A stretch of 61,335 nucleotides of DNA from Bacillota bacterium (GCA_021837545.1 JAKBFR010000002.1:1-61335), one strand, 5' to 3'. Shown: positions 17,421 to 26,933, counted from the stretch's first letter. Notes: generated by a model from the sequence alone, not told the origin. Program-made: numbers and translations.

Positions 17421-18354
17421 CTGTTTTATTTAAAATTTCTTTAAATGTATTCATATCATATTTTGAGCTAATATAAATTCTATCAAGTTTAAGCGGATTA
17501 TCGTTTCTATCGGAAAGACCTCTTTGAGTTGTAAATCCTAAAATATAACCAGCATCTTTAGCTGCTCGTATACTATCATCATTAAAATCTCCAAAAGGAT
17601 AGGCAATTGAATCAATTTTTTTACCTGTTATTGATTCTAAGGTTTTCTTAGATTCTTTTAATTCAGTAAGTTGTTCATCATAAGTCATTTTATCAAGATT
17701 AGGGTGATTAACAGTATGACTTTGAATATCTATGCCATAATTACTCATTTCATTTATAGCTTCTTTTGATAAATAATAATTACCATCTAACGCAGATGTT
17801 ATGCAAAATATAGTCGCTACCATATTGAAATCCTTTAATATGGGAAAAGCACTATAATAATTATCCATATATCCATCATCAAAAGTAATAACTATACTTT
17901 TATTTGGAATAGGAGAGTTGTTCAATAAATACCCTTTAAGTTCATTTAAAGTTAATGTTACATAACCTTCATCTTTTATGTACTTAAGTTGTGTTTTAAG
18001 ATTTTCAGGAGTTATTGTTACTTCATTATCAGCAGATTCTCTAACAGAATGATAATATAATACTGGTACACCTCTATTATCATTGACTAAAGTAACTTCA
18101 CCGAAAGTTCGAATATTTTGAAGTATATTTTTATCATTATTGCTATATTCTTGTGCTTTGGAATCGTTTTCTAAATTGAGCTGTTTTATGGTATCATCAT
18201 TAGCTGTTGCAGTATTTTTTAGATGAATATTATTATACATAATGTAGCTACTTAATATAAGAATGAAGATAACAATCGAAAAAGTATAAATATTTTTATT
18301 TATAAAGAAATTTTTTATTAAAGAATTTCTTTTTGAAGTATTCTTTCTAGACAT
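17413..18354 (-). CDS. Membrane-anchored polysaccharide deacetylase (NodB family)
   Basis: The 313-residue product has an N-terminal membrane anchor (~residues 20-41, TFSIVIFILILSSYIMYNN). An extracellular NodB domain follows: VPVLYYHSVR, the catalytic and metal motif ITFDDGYMDNYY (two Asp), IQSHTVNHPNL with the two His ligands, and a YPFGDFNDD motif. It belongs to the IcaB/PgaB-like branch starting with LYYHSV, which N-deacetylates cell-surface glycans. AAGGAGG is 12 nt before ATG 18354, a long spacing. It converges with the RsgI-like gene and shares its terminator. Confidence 0.92.
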   Translation of the reverse strand: MSRKNTSKRNSLIKNFFINKNIYTFSIVIFILILSSYIMYNNIHLKNTATANDDTIKQLNLENDSKAQEYSNNDKNILQNIRTFGEVTLVNDNRGVPVLYYHSVRESADNEVTITPENLKTQLKYIKDEGYVTLTLNELKGYLLNNSPIPNKSIVITFDDGYMDNYYSAFPILKDFNMVATIFCITSALDGNYYLSKEAINEMSNYGIDIQSHTVNHPNLDKMTYDEQLTELKESKKTLESITGKKIDSIAYPFGDFNDDSIRAAKDAGYILGFTTQRGLSDRNDNPLKLDRIYISSKYDMNTFKEILNKTEK

Positions 18355-18430
18355 AAATCTACTAATTGACCTCCTTACATTGAAATTTAAGATACTATTC
18401 TATTATTATTATTATTATATCCCAAATTAT

Positions 18431-18474
18431 AATAAAATCGATCAAACTTTAAATAAAATTTGATCGATTTTATT
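18431..18474. repeat. Perfect 16-bp inverted repeat between divergent cell-envelope genes
   Basis: AATAAAATCGATCAAA (18431-18446) and TTTGATCGATTTTATT (18459-18474) are perfectly complementary with a 12-nt loop. It sits 77 bp upstream of the deacetylase start and ~200 bp before the DUF3298-type gene. An operator is plausible; termination makes little sense between divergent genes. Confidence 0.55.
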
Positions 18475-18541
18475 CAATTATTGCAATATGAAATTAGAAT
18501 AATATTCTTAAAAGTATAGCATAATATAAAGATAGTACAAC

Positions 18542-18754
18542 TTATCAACATTATACACAGGCACTTGTGGATAACCTGTTACAAATATGTTGATATACAT
18601 AATATTACATATTAGTTTTGTGGATATATAATGAATAAAGTCATAAAAAGTATAAATTAAAGAGGTGTTAAAATGACTCTTATAGCAAATATAACAGGAG
18701 TAATAATCATAGGTTCTATGTTATATACAACTTATCCACAACAATTGTGTATAA
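18542..18754. promoter_or_regulatory. Cluster of DnaA-box sequences
   Basis: Four matches to TTATNCACA occur in ~210 bp: TTATACACA (18551-18559), TGTGGATAA (18566-18574, reverse), TTATCCACA (18732-18740) and TGTGTATAA (18746-18754, reverse). One-mismatch sites are TTATCAACA (18542-18550), TGTTGATAT (18588-18596) and TGTGGATAT (18619-18627). The last perfect pair is inverted with a 5-bp gap and lies inside the coding start of the next gene. Confidence 0.6.
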
Positions 18755-19416
18755 GTTGTGAGATACAAAGTGAAAATAAATTTAAGGTTGGGGAAAAGTC
18801 AATAATTAAAAACTTAGATTATTTAAAAGAAGACATAAAAATACCCCAACTAGTGGATGGACATGATGAAAAAGCGATAAATTTGATAAATAGTGTAATT
18901 AATAAAGATATTTTGCCAAAAATAGAAGATACGGAAAAAATCTCAAAAGAATATTTTGCAGGAGTAGGACAAGAAAAACCAACATTCCCCTATGAAATTT
19001 ATTCAAGATATACAATAGATGAAGATAATAGCGTACTTTTAAGTTTATATAATGATTATTACGAGTATTTAGGAGGAGCCCATGGAATAACAACAAGGAC
19101 TTCTTATACAATAGATAAAGAAAAAGAAAGCATAATAACTCTAAAGGAGTTATTTGTTAAAGGATATAAGTATAGTGATATAATTAATAAAAAAATAAAA
19201 GAAGACATTAGCAAAAATCCTGGGAATTATTTTGATTCAGGAAATGAATTTAAAGGGATTAGCGAAACTCAAGGTTTTTATATAGAAGGTGATAATCTTG
19301 TGATTTATTATCAATTATATGATATAGCACCTTATGTATTTGGAATTCCTGAATTTAAAATTCCCCTAAAATCATTTGATGGAAATTATGTTTACTATAA
19401 AAGCTTAAAAGAATAA
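18673..19416 (+). CDS. Secreted or anchored DUF4163/DUF3298 protein (PdaC/RsiV-like)
   Basis: The 247-residue product has an N-terminal hydrophobic segment (LIANITGVIIIGSMLYTTY) as signal or anchor. A DUF4163-type region follows (IPQLVDGHDEKAINLINSVINKDI). The DUF3298 part has LLSLYNDYYEYLGGAHGITTRTSYTID and ends GDNLVIYYQLYDIAPYVFGIPEFKIPL. In RsiV this fold binds lysozyme; in PdaC it precedes a deacetylase. Here it stands alone next to a divergent deacetylase. RBS AGAGGTG before ATG 18673. The first 30 codons overlap two DnaA boxes. The ligand is unknown. Confidence 0.85.
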   Translation: MTLIANITGVIIIGSMLYTTYPQQLCISCEIQSENKFKVGEKSIIKNLDYLKEDIKIPQLVDGHDEKAINLINSVINKDILPKIEDTEKISKEYFAGVGQEKPTFPYEIYSRYTIDEDNSVLLSLYNDYYEYLGGAHGITTRTSYTIDKEKESIITLKELFVKGYKYSDIINKKIKEDISKNPGNYFDSGNEFKGISETQGFYIEGDNLVIYYQLYDIAPYVFGIPEFKIPLKSFDGNYVYYKSLKE

Positions 19417-19438
19417 TAAAGAATATGGAGCAAAAGAA

Positions 19439-19484
19439 AAAGATGTCTCTAGAATTAGTTTTGATATGTTGAGACATCTTTCTA
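19439..19484. terminator. Terminator between the DUF3298-type gene and hydE
   Basis: AAAGATGTCTC (19439-19449) pairs with GAGACATCTTT (19471-19481). It serves both convergent genes. Confidence 0.75.
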
Positions 19485-19511
19485 ATATATATAATATTTC
19501 ATATTAAGTTC

Positions 19512-20561
19512 TTAGCTTTTGTCATGAGCATTGGTATTTTCGTTTCCTCTAAATCCATAACTATCTGAAATAATTCTTCCAATTCCAGTTACCTTGCCTG
19601 TTATACAACCTCTACAATGAGCTGGTGTATCACCTGTGCATATTTTGCCTGGATATAGAGCATAAAGCTTTCTATATTCACCTTCAGTAACATTAGGCAT
19701 TACAACATTAGCACCACTTTGAAGTGCAACTATTCTACCATTTGGAGTTAAAGATTCCATTGCAGTTGTTGCAGGGATATTTATATCAGGAAGTATTAAA
19801 CGTGTTAACGCCATAACTTTTAGGGATAAAGTAAGATTTCCACCTTGTGCATCTTTTAAAGGAGTATCCTCATTAGGTATAAATGGACCTATTCCTATCA
19901 TATCTGCATTTATATCTTTGAAGAATAATATATCATTAGCAATAGATTCTAAAGTTTGATTTGGAAGGCCAACAAGAATACCACTTCCAATTTCATATCC
20001 TAAATCACTTAAGTTTTTTAAACAATTCAATCTTTCTTCGAAACTCATATTAGGATCCATATCTTCATAAAGTTTTTTATCTGTAGTTTCAATACGTATT
20101 AAATATCTATCAGCGCCAGCTTCTTTAAATGATTTATATTCATCATAAGTCTTTTCACCTAAGCTTAAGGTTAAGGCAACACCTAATTTTTTTATTTCTT
20201 TTACTATATTAGTCATTATTTCTTTAGTAAAGTAGTCATCTTCGCCACCTTGAAGAACAATAGTTTTATAACCATAACTAACTGCTTTTTTTGCAAAATC
20301 TAAGATTTCTTCTTGTGTTAGTCTGTATCTTTCAATATTTTTATTATCCCTTCTTAAGCCACAATACATGCAATTTCTTTTACATATGTTTGTAAATTCA
20401 ATTAACCCTCTTAAATGAACATAGTCACCTAGATATGTTTGACGAATTTCATCTGCTGCCTTAAAAAGTTCTTCATTTATATCATCATTTTGTAATAATT
20501 CTAATATTTCTTCTTTATCTAAATTATGAGTAATTTTAGCTTTTTCAATAAGTTTATTCAT
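19512..20561 (-). CDS. hydE: [FeFe]-hydrogenase H-cluster radical SAM maturase HydE
   Basis: Radical SAM enzyme that helps build the H-cluster di-iron subunit together with HydG and HydF. The 349-residue product has CKRNCMYCGLRRDN (the CxxxCxxC iron-sulfur site, ~residues 59-66), TIVLQGGEDDYFTKEIM, the GIGPFIPNEDTPL stretch typical of HydE, and the C-terminal GEYRKLYALYPGKICTGDTPAHCRGCI. BioB-type enzymes differ at these places. AGGAGGC lies 5 nt before ATG 20561. HydF and HydG are not in this window; its substrate hydrogenase may be the one at 46.6 kb. A degraded Rex-type site lies upstream at 20617-20634. Confidence 0.9.
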   Translation of the reverse strand: MNKLIEKAKITHNLDKEEILELLQNDDINEELFKAADEIRQTYLGDYVHLRGLIEFTNICKRNCMYCGLRRDNKNIERYRLTQEEILDFAKKAVSYGYKTIVLQGGEDDYFTKEIMTNIVKEIKKLGVALTLSLGEKTYDEYKSFKEAGADRYLIRIETTDKKLYEDMDPNMSFEERLNCLKNLSDLGYEIGSGILVGLPNQTLESIANDILFFKDINADMIGIGPFIPNEDTPLKDAQGGNLTLSLKVMALTRLILPDINIPATTAMESLTPNGRIVALQSGANVVMPNVTEGEYRKLYALYPGKICTGDTPAHCRGCITGKVTGIGRIISDSYGFRGNENTNAHDKS

Positions 20562-20616
20562 AGCGCCTCCTAAGTCAAAATAAAATTAATAATTAACTGT
20601 TATTAGTATACTATAG

Positions 20617-20634
20617 AATTTAAAAACATAACAA
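20617..20634 (-). promoter_or_regulatory. Degenerate Rex-like site at the hydE promoter
   Basis: The minus strand reads TTGTTATGTTTTTAAATT, 15 of 18 identical to the Rex-like site before the hydrogenase. The second half is damaged. Its TTGTTA could be the -35, with TATACT 18 nt on as -10. Confidence 0.35.
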
Positions 20635-20720
20635 TATAATACTTCTAATTAATAAGTAAAATCAATTAAATGTATATAAAATTGTATAATGGAGATAAAC
20701 AGGTATAAAAAGTAAGCAAA

Positions 20721-20768
20721 GTAAAAGGGCTATATCAAAATAATTATTAGTTACCTGGATATAGCCCC
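20721..20768 (-). terminator. Terminator of the P-type ATPase gene
   Basis: GGGCTATATC and GATATAGCCC (20727-20736 and 20758-20767) pair, followed on the minus strand by TTTTAC. Confidence 0.7.
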
Positions 20769-20805
20769 AATTTAGTTATCTGGTTATGTGAATTTATAAA
20801 TTGTT

Positions 20806-23469
20806 TTAAGCTGCCTTATTTTTTTCTCTGTGATCATTTTTTTCTTGAGATTTTTCATTTTTGTCTTCAATAGCATCTCTAATTACTTTAAATATTTGTA
20901 TTATTAAAGTTGGAATGAAGGCAAATAAGTGAATTAATAATAGTTGATTAGTACTAAGTGGCGTTATTTCAAATAATCTTTGAAGAGCTGGTATAAGTAA
21001 AACTGCATTTACTAAGACAACACCTGCTATAAAAGCCATCCAGCTGAATTTATTACTGAAAACTCCAAGTGAAAAAATAGATCTTTTTCCACGGCAGTTA
21101 AATCCATGGAATAATCTAGCTAAACATAACGTACTGAATGCCATTGTCATAGCAATTCCATGGCTACCAGTAGCTAAACCAATATGATAAGAAATCATAG
21201 TAAATATTCCTATAATTAAACCTTGAATGCTGACATCTTTAATAAAATCTTTAGTTAATATAGATTCACTAGCATCTCTAGGTTTATCTTTTAAAACATC
21301 TTTTTTAGATGTTTCCATACCAATTGCAATAGCAGGTAAACTATCTGTTAATAAGTTGATGAATAATAAATGTACTGCAGCAAATGGTACTGGAAGTGCT
21401 AATAGTGATGAATAAAGTACTGCAAGTATTCCGGACATATTACCTGAAAGAAGGAATTTAATTGAGTTCTTTATATTAGCATAAATATTTCTTCCATTAG
21501 TAACTGATTTAACAATAGTTGCAAAGTTATCATCTGTTAAAATCATTGAAGCAGCATCCTTTGAAACTTCAGTACCGGTTATACCCATTGCAATGCCAAT
21601 ATCAGCTTGCTTTAAGGCAGGCGCATCATTAACACCATCTCCAGTCATAGCAACAATTTTACCTTTATCTTGCCATGCTTTAACTATTCTTATTTTATGT
21701 TCAGGAGATACTCTTGCATAAACCGAAATATGTTGTAACTTAGAGTTAAGTTCATCATCAGACATCTTATCAAGTTCTAATCCTTCTAAAGCTAAATCAC
21801 CTTCTCGTAAAATTCCAATTTCCTTAGCAATAGCAGAAGCTGTAATCTTATGATCACCAGTAATCATAATTGGTTTAATAGAAGCTTTTATACAATCGGC
21901 AACTGCTGCTTTAGATTCTTCTCTAGGCGGATCAATCATTGAAATTAATCCTAAGAAAGTATAGTTATCTTCATCTTCTAAAGTAAGCTCTTTAGCTTCA
22001 TCAAGTTCTTTATAAGCAAAAGCTAAAACTCTTAAGCCTTGTGATGAAAGATCTATATTAGTCTTATTTATATTAGTCTTATCTTTTTCAGTAAAGTCGG
22101 CTATTCCATTTGAAGTTTTAATTGAAGTTACTCTATTCATTAAGACATCAAGAGCACCTTTAGTAACTATTACATGCTTTCCATCTATTACATGAAGTGT
22201 ACTCATAAGCTTTCTATCAGAGTCAAAAGGAATTTCTTTGAGCCTTGGATAAGTATTTCTACACTCAATTTCATTTATAGAATATTTATGAGCTAAATTT
22301 ACGAAGGCAACTTCAGTTGGATCGCCGATTTCAGCACCATCTATAGATGTAGAGTCATTACAAAGTACAGAACTAGTTAAAAGAAAGTTTGAATCAGAAT
22401 TTTTAAAATCTATATTGTCACTATCAATTAATTTGTTATCAACAAAAATCTTTTGAACAGTCATTTTGTTTTGCGTTAATGTACCAGTTTTATCAGAACA
22501 AATAATTGATACACAACCAAGGCCTTCAACAGCTTTTAGTTTTTTTATAATTGCATGTTCTTTAGCCATTGATTGAGTTCCTATAGCAAGTACAATTGTA
22601 ACTATTGAACTAAGAGCCTCAGGAATAGCAGCAACAGCAAGGGCAACCGCAAACATTAATGAATCTAAAAGAGGAGTACCTCTATACATACTTAATCCAA
22701 ATACAATAACACATATACCAAGTATTGCGATGGCTAATTTTTTAGAAAAGTCATCTATAGAAACTTGAAGGGGAGTGGTTTTTTCTTCTGTTTCTTCCAG
22801 AAGAGTAGCTATTTTACCAAGCTCTGTGTTCATACCAGTGTTAGTTACAAGCACAGTAGCCCTACCATAAGTGACTAATGAACTAGAAAAAACCATGTTA
22901 ATTTGGTCGCCTAGGGCAACTTCATTGGCTTTAATAACATCAGGGAATTTATCAACACTTTCAGATTCACCAGTTAATGAACTTTCATTAACTTTAAGAG
23001 AAAAGTTTTCTAAGATTCTACCATCAGCAACAACTAAGTCTCCAGCTTCTAATACTAAAATATCTCCTGGAACAACATCCTTTGATGCTATTTCAATTTT
23101 AACTCTATTTCTAATAACTTTGGCATTAGGAGCAGATAAAGCTTTTAAACTAGCTAGAGATTGTTCAGCTTTAACATATTGGACAGTACCTAATATAGCA
23201 TTCATAGTTATAACAGCTATAATTACAATAGTACTTTCAATATTACCAGTCATAGCTGAAATAATAGCAGCAACAATTAAAATAACAACTAATAAATCTT
23301 TAAACTGTTCTACGAATACGGAAAAAATACTCTTTTTCTTCTTTTCATTTAAAATGTTTTCTCCAACAGAATTAATTATTTCAGTAGCTTTTGCACTAGT
23401 CAGTCCGTTTAACGTCACATCAAAGTCTTTTAGAGACTCTTCCGTGGTTTTACAAAAATATTTTTTCAT
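20806..23469 (-). CDS. P-type cation ATPase (Ca2+-type family), probable Mn2+ exporter
   Basis: The 887-residue P2-type pump has an N-terminal cation-ATPase domain (TTEESLKDFDV) and M1-M2. The actuator is followed by LTGES, the M4 site VAAIPEALSSIV, the phosphorylation motif CSDKTGTLTQNKMTV, TGDGVNDAPALKQADIG in the P domain, and M6 LFINLLTDSLPAIAIG. By sequence it belongs with bacterial Ca2+-ATPases. Its leader carries a yybP-ykoY riboswitch, which senses Mn2+, so Mn2+ export is the better physiological guess. I use ATG 23469 (MKKYFCKTTEES), preceded by GAAAGGAAG; the frame extends 67 codons upstream into leader sequence that is unlikely to be translated. Confidence 0.92.
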   Translation of the reverse strand: MKKYFCKTTEESLKDFDVTLNGLTSAKATEIINSVGENILNEKKKKSIFSVFVEQFKDLLVVILIVAAIISAMTGNIESTIVIIAVITMNAILGTVQYVKAEQSLASLKALSAPNAKVIRNRVKIEIASKDVVPGDILVLEAGDLVVADGRILENFSLKVNESSLTGESESVDKFPDVIKANEVALGDQINMVFSSSLVTYGRATVLVTNTGMNTELGKIATLLEETEEKTTPLQVSIDDFSKKLAIAILGICVIVFGLSMYRGTPLLDSLMFAVALAVAAIPEALSSIVTIVLAIGTQSMAKEHAIIKKLKAVEGLGCVSIICSDKTGTLTQNKMTVQKIFVDNKLIDSDNIDFKNSDSNFLLTSSVLCNDSTSIDGAEIGDPTEVAFVNLAHKYSINEIECRNTYPRLKEIPFDSDRKLMSTLHVIDGKHVIVTKGALDVLMNRVTSIKTSNGIADFTEKDKTNINKTNIDLSSQGLRVLAFAYKELDEAKELTLEDEDNYTFLGLISMIDPPREESKAAVADCIKASIKPIMITGDHKITASAIAKEIGILREGDLALEGLELDKMSDDELNSKLQHISVYARVSPEHKIRIVKAWQDKGKIVAMTGDGVNDAPALKQADIGIAMGITGTEVSKDAASMILTDDNFATIVKSVTNGRNIYANIKNSIKFLLSGNMSGILAVLYSSLLALPVPFAAVHLLFINLLTDSLPAIAIGMETSKKDVLKDKPRDASESILTKDFIKDVSIQGLIIGIFTMISYHIGLATGSHGIAMTMAFSTLCLARLFHGFNCRGKRSIFSLGVFSNKFSWMAFIAGVVLVNAVLLIPALQRLFEITPLSTNQLLLIHLFAFIPTLIIQIFKVIRDAIEDKNEKSQEKNDHREKNKAA

Positions 23470-23720
23470 GTAACATCTTCCTTTCAAATTTAATAAGATA
23501 CGTTTTGATAGATTTGAATAAATTCTTATTAGACATATTATAAAATTTATCCGATAGCGAACTTCCACTAACATATTAGTGATAAGTGGAACTAAGCTCA
23601 TGAATATTGTGTCCCTTGTAAGTATAATTTTAATAAAAATATAGTGTGAAAAGTAAAATACACATAGCATCTAAAGTAACTGTTCAAAGATGCTGAAAGT
23701 CTTCTTATAATAATTATTAA

Positions 23721-23853
23721 CAAAAAAGACTTTTAATATAACTTCAAAAATTTGAAGTTATATTAAAAGTCTCGTTGCCACATGGGCACATAACACCAGA
23801 CTATAAACATAGTCGCGATTGTTGATGTTATATTTATAACTACTCCCTTTTAA
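23721..23853 (-). promoter_or_regulatory. yybP-ykoY (Mn2+) riboswitch and terminator
   Basis: On the minus strand the aptamer begins AAAAGGGAGTAG, contains a central CGCGACT segment and ends TGTGGCAACGAGAC, the family hallmark. The GAGACTTTTAATATAACTTC end of the aptamer leads into a perfect 22-bp stem (23751-23772 with 23727-23748), followed by a T-run. This is a transcriptional switch: Mn2+ binding should prevent termination and switch the ATPase on. About 250 nt of leader follow before the gene. Confidence 0.88.
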
Positions 23854-24097
23854 CATAAAATAAGTATTAATATTAATATATTGTAAAAAGGACAAACTGT
23901 CAATGATTTAATTTTTATTTTACATAAATTTAACTGAAGGAAAGAATAAGTACATTTTAGATATTAGATATTAGATAAACTAGGTTAAAAATTATTAATT
24001 AATTTTATGAAAACATTTTCAATAAAATCGCCAATAACCAAAATAGAACAGTTATCTCAAAAAAAGAAAGTATAGACTAAACAAGTGGGAATATTAT

Positions 24098-24119
24098 ACG
24101 AATATAATATTATATTCGT
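24098..24119. repeat. Perfect 22-bp palindrome upstream of chemoreceptor gene 2
   Basis: ACGAATATAAT and ATTATATTCGT are complementary with no loop. It abuts the shared 27-bp element (24118-24144), so both may form one operator region. Confidence 0.5.
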
Positions 24120-24166
24120 TAACATAACATTATATTTTTGTTAACGTGTGCAAAAATATATATAAT
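24118..24166 (+). promoter_or_regulatory. Shared 27-bp element overlapping the promoter of chemoreceptor gene 2
   Basis: GTTAACATAACATTA, six bases, then TGTTAA (24118-24144): 21 of 27 positions match the element before chemoreceptor gene 1. A candidate promoter has -35 TTGTTA (24138-24143), 17 bp, and -10 TATAAT (24161-24166), so the -35 lies inside the element, as a repressor site would. Confidence 0.55.
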
Positions 24167-24185
24167 TTATTTAGGGGGAAAGAAA

Positions 24186-25901
24186 ATGAAAACAAACTTC
24201 AAAAGATTAAAAAATATAAAAATTGTGCAAAGCATAATAATAATAGTAATTATATCTTTATTATCTACAATCACTATAGGTGTTTTAGGATATATAAATA
24301 CATCTAAAATGTATAATGCAAATCTAGCAATGTATGATAATGTAATTCCTAATTTGAGTGATTGGGGAGAAGTTAATGGAAATATGGGAGTTTTGAGAAA
24401 TACGTTAACTAAGATAATTGATAGACCATTTGATGAAGCTAATGAGAAAACAATGTTAGAATTAAATAAAAATATATCTGATATAATAGCTAGAAATGTT
24501 ATTTCATCTGAAAATAATGATGAAGAACATCAATTGGTTATGGCATTGAAGGAAGGATATGAACATTATTATTCTTTCATACCTGATATTATTGAACAAC
24601 GAAAAAATAATATAGTTCCAGATCCTCAAATAACAAATGTTGACATGGGCGTATATGGAACAGAGATTGCTAAACAGAACACAGCACTTATACAATATCA
24701 AAAGGATAAAGCTACAACTGAAGTTAGCAATTCTGAAGGTCTATATCAAAAAAACATAGCTATGTTTATAATCATAATAGGGGCATCTATTTTAATATTA
24801 GCGTTAATATCAATAGGGATAATACTTATGATTAGAAATTCAATTAAAGAATTTATACATAAAGTATCTGTTTTATCAGAAGGTGATTTTACAGTAGACT
24901 TTGATACTGAATTAACTAATGAATTTGGGGTAATGGAGAGTGCATTAGCTAAAACGATAAGTTCTATTGCAACTACTATTTCTAAAATAAAAGATGATTC
25001 AATACGTGTTAATAATCATTCTATTTCACTTATTGATGTGTCAGAAGAAATGAAGGATTCTATAGGAGAAGTATCAAATGCAATTCAAGATGTAGCTAAA
25101 GGATCAGGTGAGCAAGCTACTCAACTTATGACAATAAATAATGACGTAAGCTCTTTTGGAGATAAAATAGAAATAATAACTGAATCTATAAGTAAAGTAG
25201 ATGAAAATACTAAAAATATTAGTAATAGAGCAAATGAAAGTGATACTAAGTTAAAAAAATTAGGAGTTTCTATGAATGAAATTGCAACATCTTATAATGA
25301 AGCAAGAAAAAGAGTTACTGATTTAAGTCTTAGTGTGGATAAAATAACAGAGATAACTAATATGATTAATGGAATAGCAGAGCAAACTAATTTACTTGCA
25401 TTAAATGCAGCCATTGAAGCAGCAAGAGCCGGAGAAGCCGGAAGAGGATTTTCTATAGTTGCAGATGAAATTAGAAAATTAGCAGAACAATCTAAAAGTT
25501 CATCACAGGACATAAATGATTTGTTGAGTGTTATAAATACAGAGACGAACCTAGTTGAAGAAACAACAACTGCTGCTAATGAAGAATTAAAAGAACAAAT
25601 TAATATAATAAGTGAAACTATAGCTTCATTTAGAGAAATAGTAAAATCTATAGATGATATAGTGCCACAAGTCCATGAAATGAATAGTTCAATAATTGAC
25701 ATTAATAAAAGAAAAGATAATATTATAGAAAGTGTAGAAACTTCATCAGCGGTATCAGAAGAAAATTCAGCATCATCTGAAGAAATTACTGCATCATCAC
25801 AGGAAATGGAAAGTGCTGCATCTGAAGTTTCAAAATCAGCAGAAGAATTAAAATCTATAATGCAAGAAATTTTAAATCAAATTGAAAAATTTACTGTCTA
25901 A
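24186..25901 (+). CDS. Methyl-accepting chemotaxis protein (4HB sensor)
   Basis: The 571-residue receptor has TM1 (~12-35, [23 protein letters not shown]). A four-helix-bundle sensor (~36-185) includes [19 protein letters not shown]2 (~190-212), HAMP (~213-265) and a canonical signalling hairpin with [19 protein letters not shown] follow. The C-terminal helix is rich in [12 protein letters not shown] methylation-type sites. Start ATG 24186 has TAGGGGGAAAG upstream; the longer in-frame ATG at 24138 falls inside the promoter. It is followed directly by a strong terminator. Confidence 0.95.
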   Translation: MKTNFKRLKNIKIVQSIIIIVIISLLSTITIGVLGYINTSKMYNANLAMYDNVIPNLSDWGEVNGNMGVLRNTLTKIIDRPFDEANEKTMLELNKNISDIIARNVISSENNDEEHQLVMALKEGYEHYYSFIPDIIEQRKNNIVPDPQITNVDMGVYGTEIAKQNTALIQYQKDKATTEVSNSEGLYQKNIAMFIIIIGASILILALISIGIILMIRNSIKEFIHKVSVLSEGDFTVDFDTELTNEFGVMESALAKTISSIATTISKIKDDSIRVNNHSISLIDVSEEMKDSIGEVSNAIQDVAKGSGEQATQLMTINNDVSSFGDKIEIITESISKVDENTKNISNRANESDTKLKKLGVSMNEIATSYNEARKRVTDLSLSVDKITEITNMINGIAEQTNLLALNAAIEAARAGEAGRGFSIVADEIRKLAEQSKSSSQDINDLLSVINTETNLVEETTTAANEELKEQINIISETIASFREIVKSIDDIVPQVHEMNSSIIDINKRKDNIIESVETSSAVSEENSASSEEITASSQEMESAASEVSKSAEELKSIMQEILNQIEKFTV

Positions 25902-25906
25902 GGCGC

Positions 25907-25954
25907 ATTCAAAAAACAACAAACCAAGTATAATGGTTTGTTGTTTTTTTGAAT
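25907..25954 (+). terminator. Terminator of chemoreceptor gene 2
   Basis: ATTCAAAAAACAACAAACCA faces TGGTTTGTTGTTTTTTTGAA; a strong, nearly perfect stem. Confidence 0.85.
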
Positions 25955-26031
25955 AGTACTAATAATTATATGATTAGGTATTCTATTTAAGGTATAATAT
26001 ACTAATAGAATATCTAGTGGAGGTTTAAAAT

Positions 26032-26874
26032 ATGACAGGACTTATACTTGAGGGTGGAGCATTTAGAGGATTATTTACAGCTGGTGTATTGGATGCACTT
26101 TTAGATATAAAAGCAGAAATAAAATATGTAGTAGGTGTTTCAGCAGGAGCTACTAATGCTTATTCATATATTTCTAAACAAAGAGGACGAAATTTAGAGA
26201 TAATGGAAAGATTTATGGATAATAAAAGATATATTAGTTATGGAAATTTAATTAGATGTAAGTCTCTTATGGATTTAGATTTTGTATTTGATGAAATACC
26301 TAATCAGCATTGCATTTTTGATTATAAAACTTTTTATGAATTTGATGGAAAGATGCTAGCAGGTGCTTTTAACATTGAAACTGGAAACGTTGAGTATTTT
26401 GACAAGGATTTATTAGATAAAAGAAATTCAATTCTTAGAGCAAGTATAGCAATCCCCCTAATGTTTCCATTTGAAAAAATTAATGGGCAATATTATGCAG
26501 ATGGAGGCCTTTCAGAACCTATACCGATTAATAAATCAATAGCTGATGGTAATGAGAAAAATATAATTGTCTTAACAAGAAATGATGGATATAGAAAGAA
26601 ACAATCTAAAGCTAATGAAATAACATATAAAATTTATAAAAATAAATATCCAAAGTTAGCTAAGGTGTTGAAAGAAAGACATATTAAATATAACGAACAG
26701 CTTGATTATTGCAAAGAGTTAGAAGACAATGGAAAAGCAATTATAATAAGACCCACTATAAGTATGGATATAGGAAGATTTGAAAGAGATAAGAATAAAT
26801 TAAAGGCAATATATCAAAATGGATATGATTTAATCGTAAATGATAAAGAGAGTATACTTAATTATATAAGATGA
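26032..26874 (+). CDS. Patatin-like phospholipase
   Basis: The 280-residue cytosolic acyl hydrolase is of the RssA/YjjU type. It has the oxyanion-hole motif GGAFRG (residues 7-12), nucleophile elbow VGVSAGA with catalytic Ser near residue 41, and YADGGLSEPIPI with the dyad Asp near residue 163. The remaining C-terminal part is helical, with no further domain. TGGAGGT precedes ATG 26032. It is monocistronic between two terminators. The catalytic dyad is complete; the lipid substrate is unknown. Confidence 0.93.
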   Translation: MTGLILEGGAFRGLFTAGVLDALLDIKAEIKYVVGVSAGATNAYSYISKQRGRNLEIMERFMDNKRYISYGNLIRCKSLMDLDFVFDEIPNQHCIFDYKTFYEFDGKMLAGAFNIETGNVEYFDKDLLDKRNSILRASIAIPLMFPFEKINGQYYADGGLSEPIPINKSIADGNEKNIIVLTRNDGYRKKQSKANEITYKIYKNKYPKLAKVLKERHIKYNEQLDYCKELEDNGKAIIIRPTISMDIGRFERDKNKLKAIYQNGYDLIVNDKESILNYIR

Positions 26875-26933
26875 TTTTATCTAATGTATAGCCGTTATAA
26901 CACTCCACATGAAAACTTCACTTTAAAGATAAT

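Noticed and set aside
18542..18754. Chromosomal replication origin
   Set aside because: DnaA boxes are dense, but no dnaA, dnaN, recF or rpmH gene and no classical AT-rich unwinding layout lie beside them.
22871..23473. 200-codon open frame on the plus strand
   Set aside because: Antisense to the P-type ATPase actuator region; composition is the mirror of the real gene. Not counted.
24117..24146. Rex operator before chemoreceptor gene 2
   Set aside because: GTTAAC-type repeats resemble half-sites, but spacing (14 bp between halves) does not match TTGTTA-n6-TAACAA.
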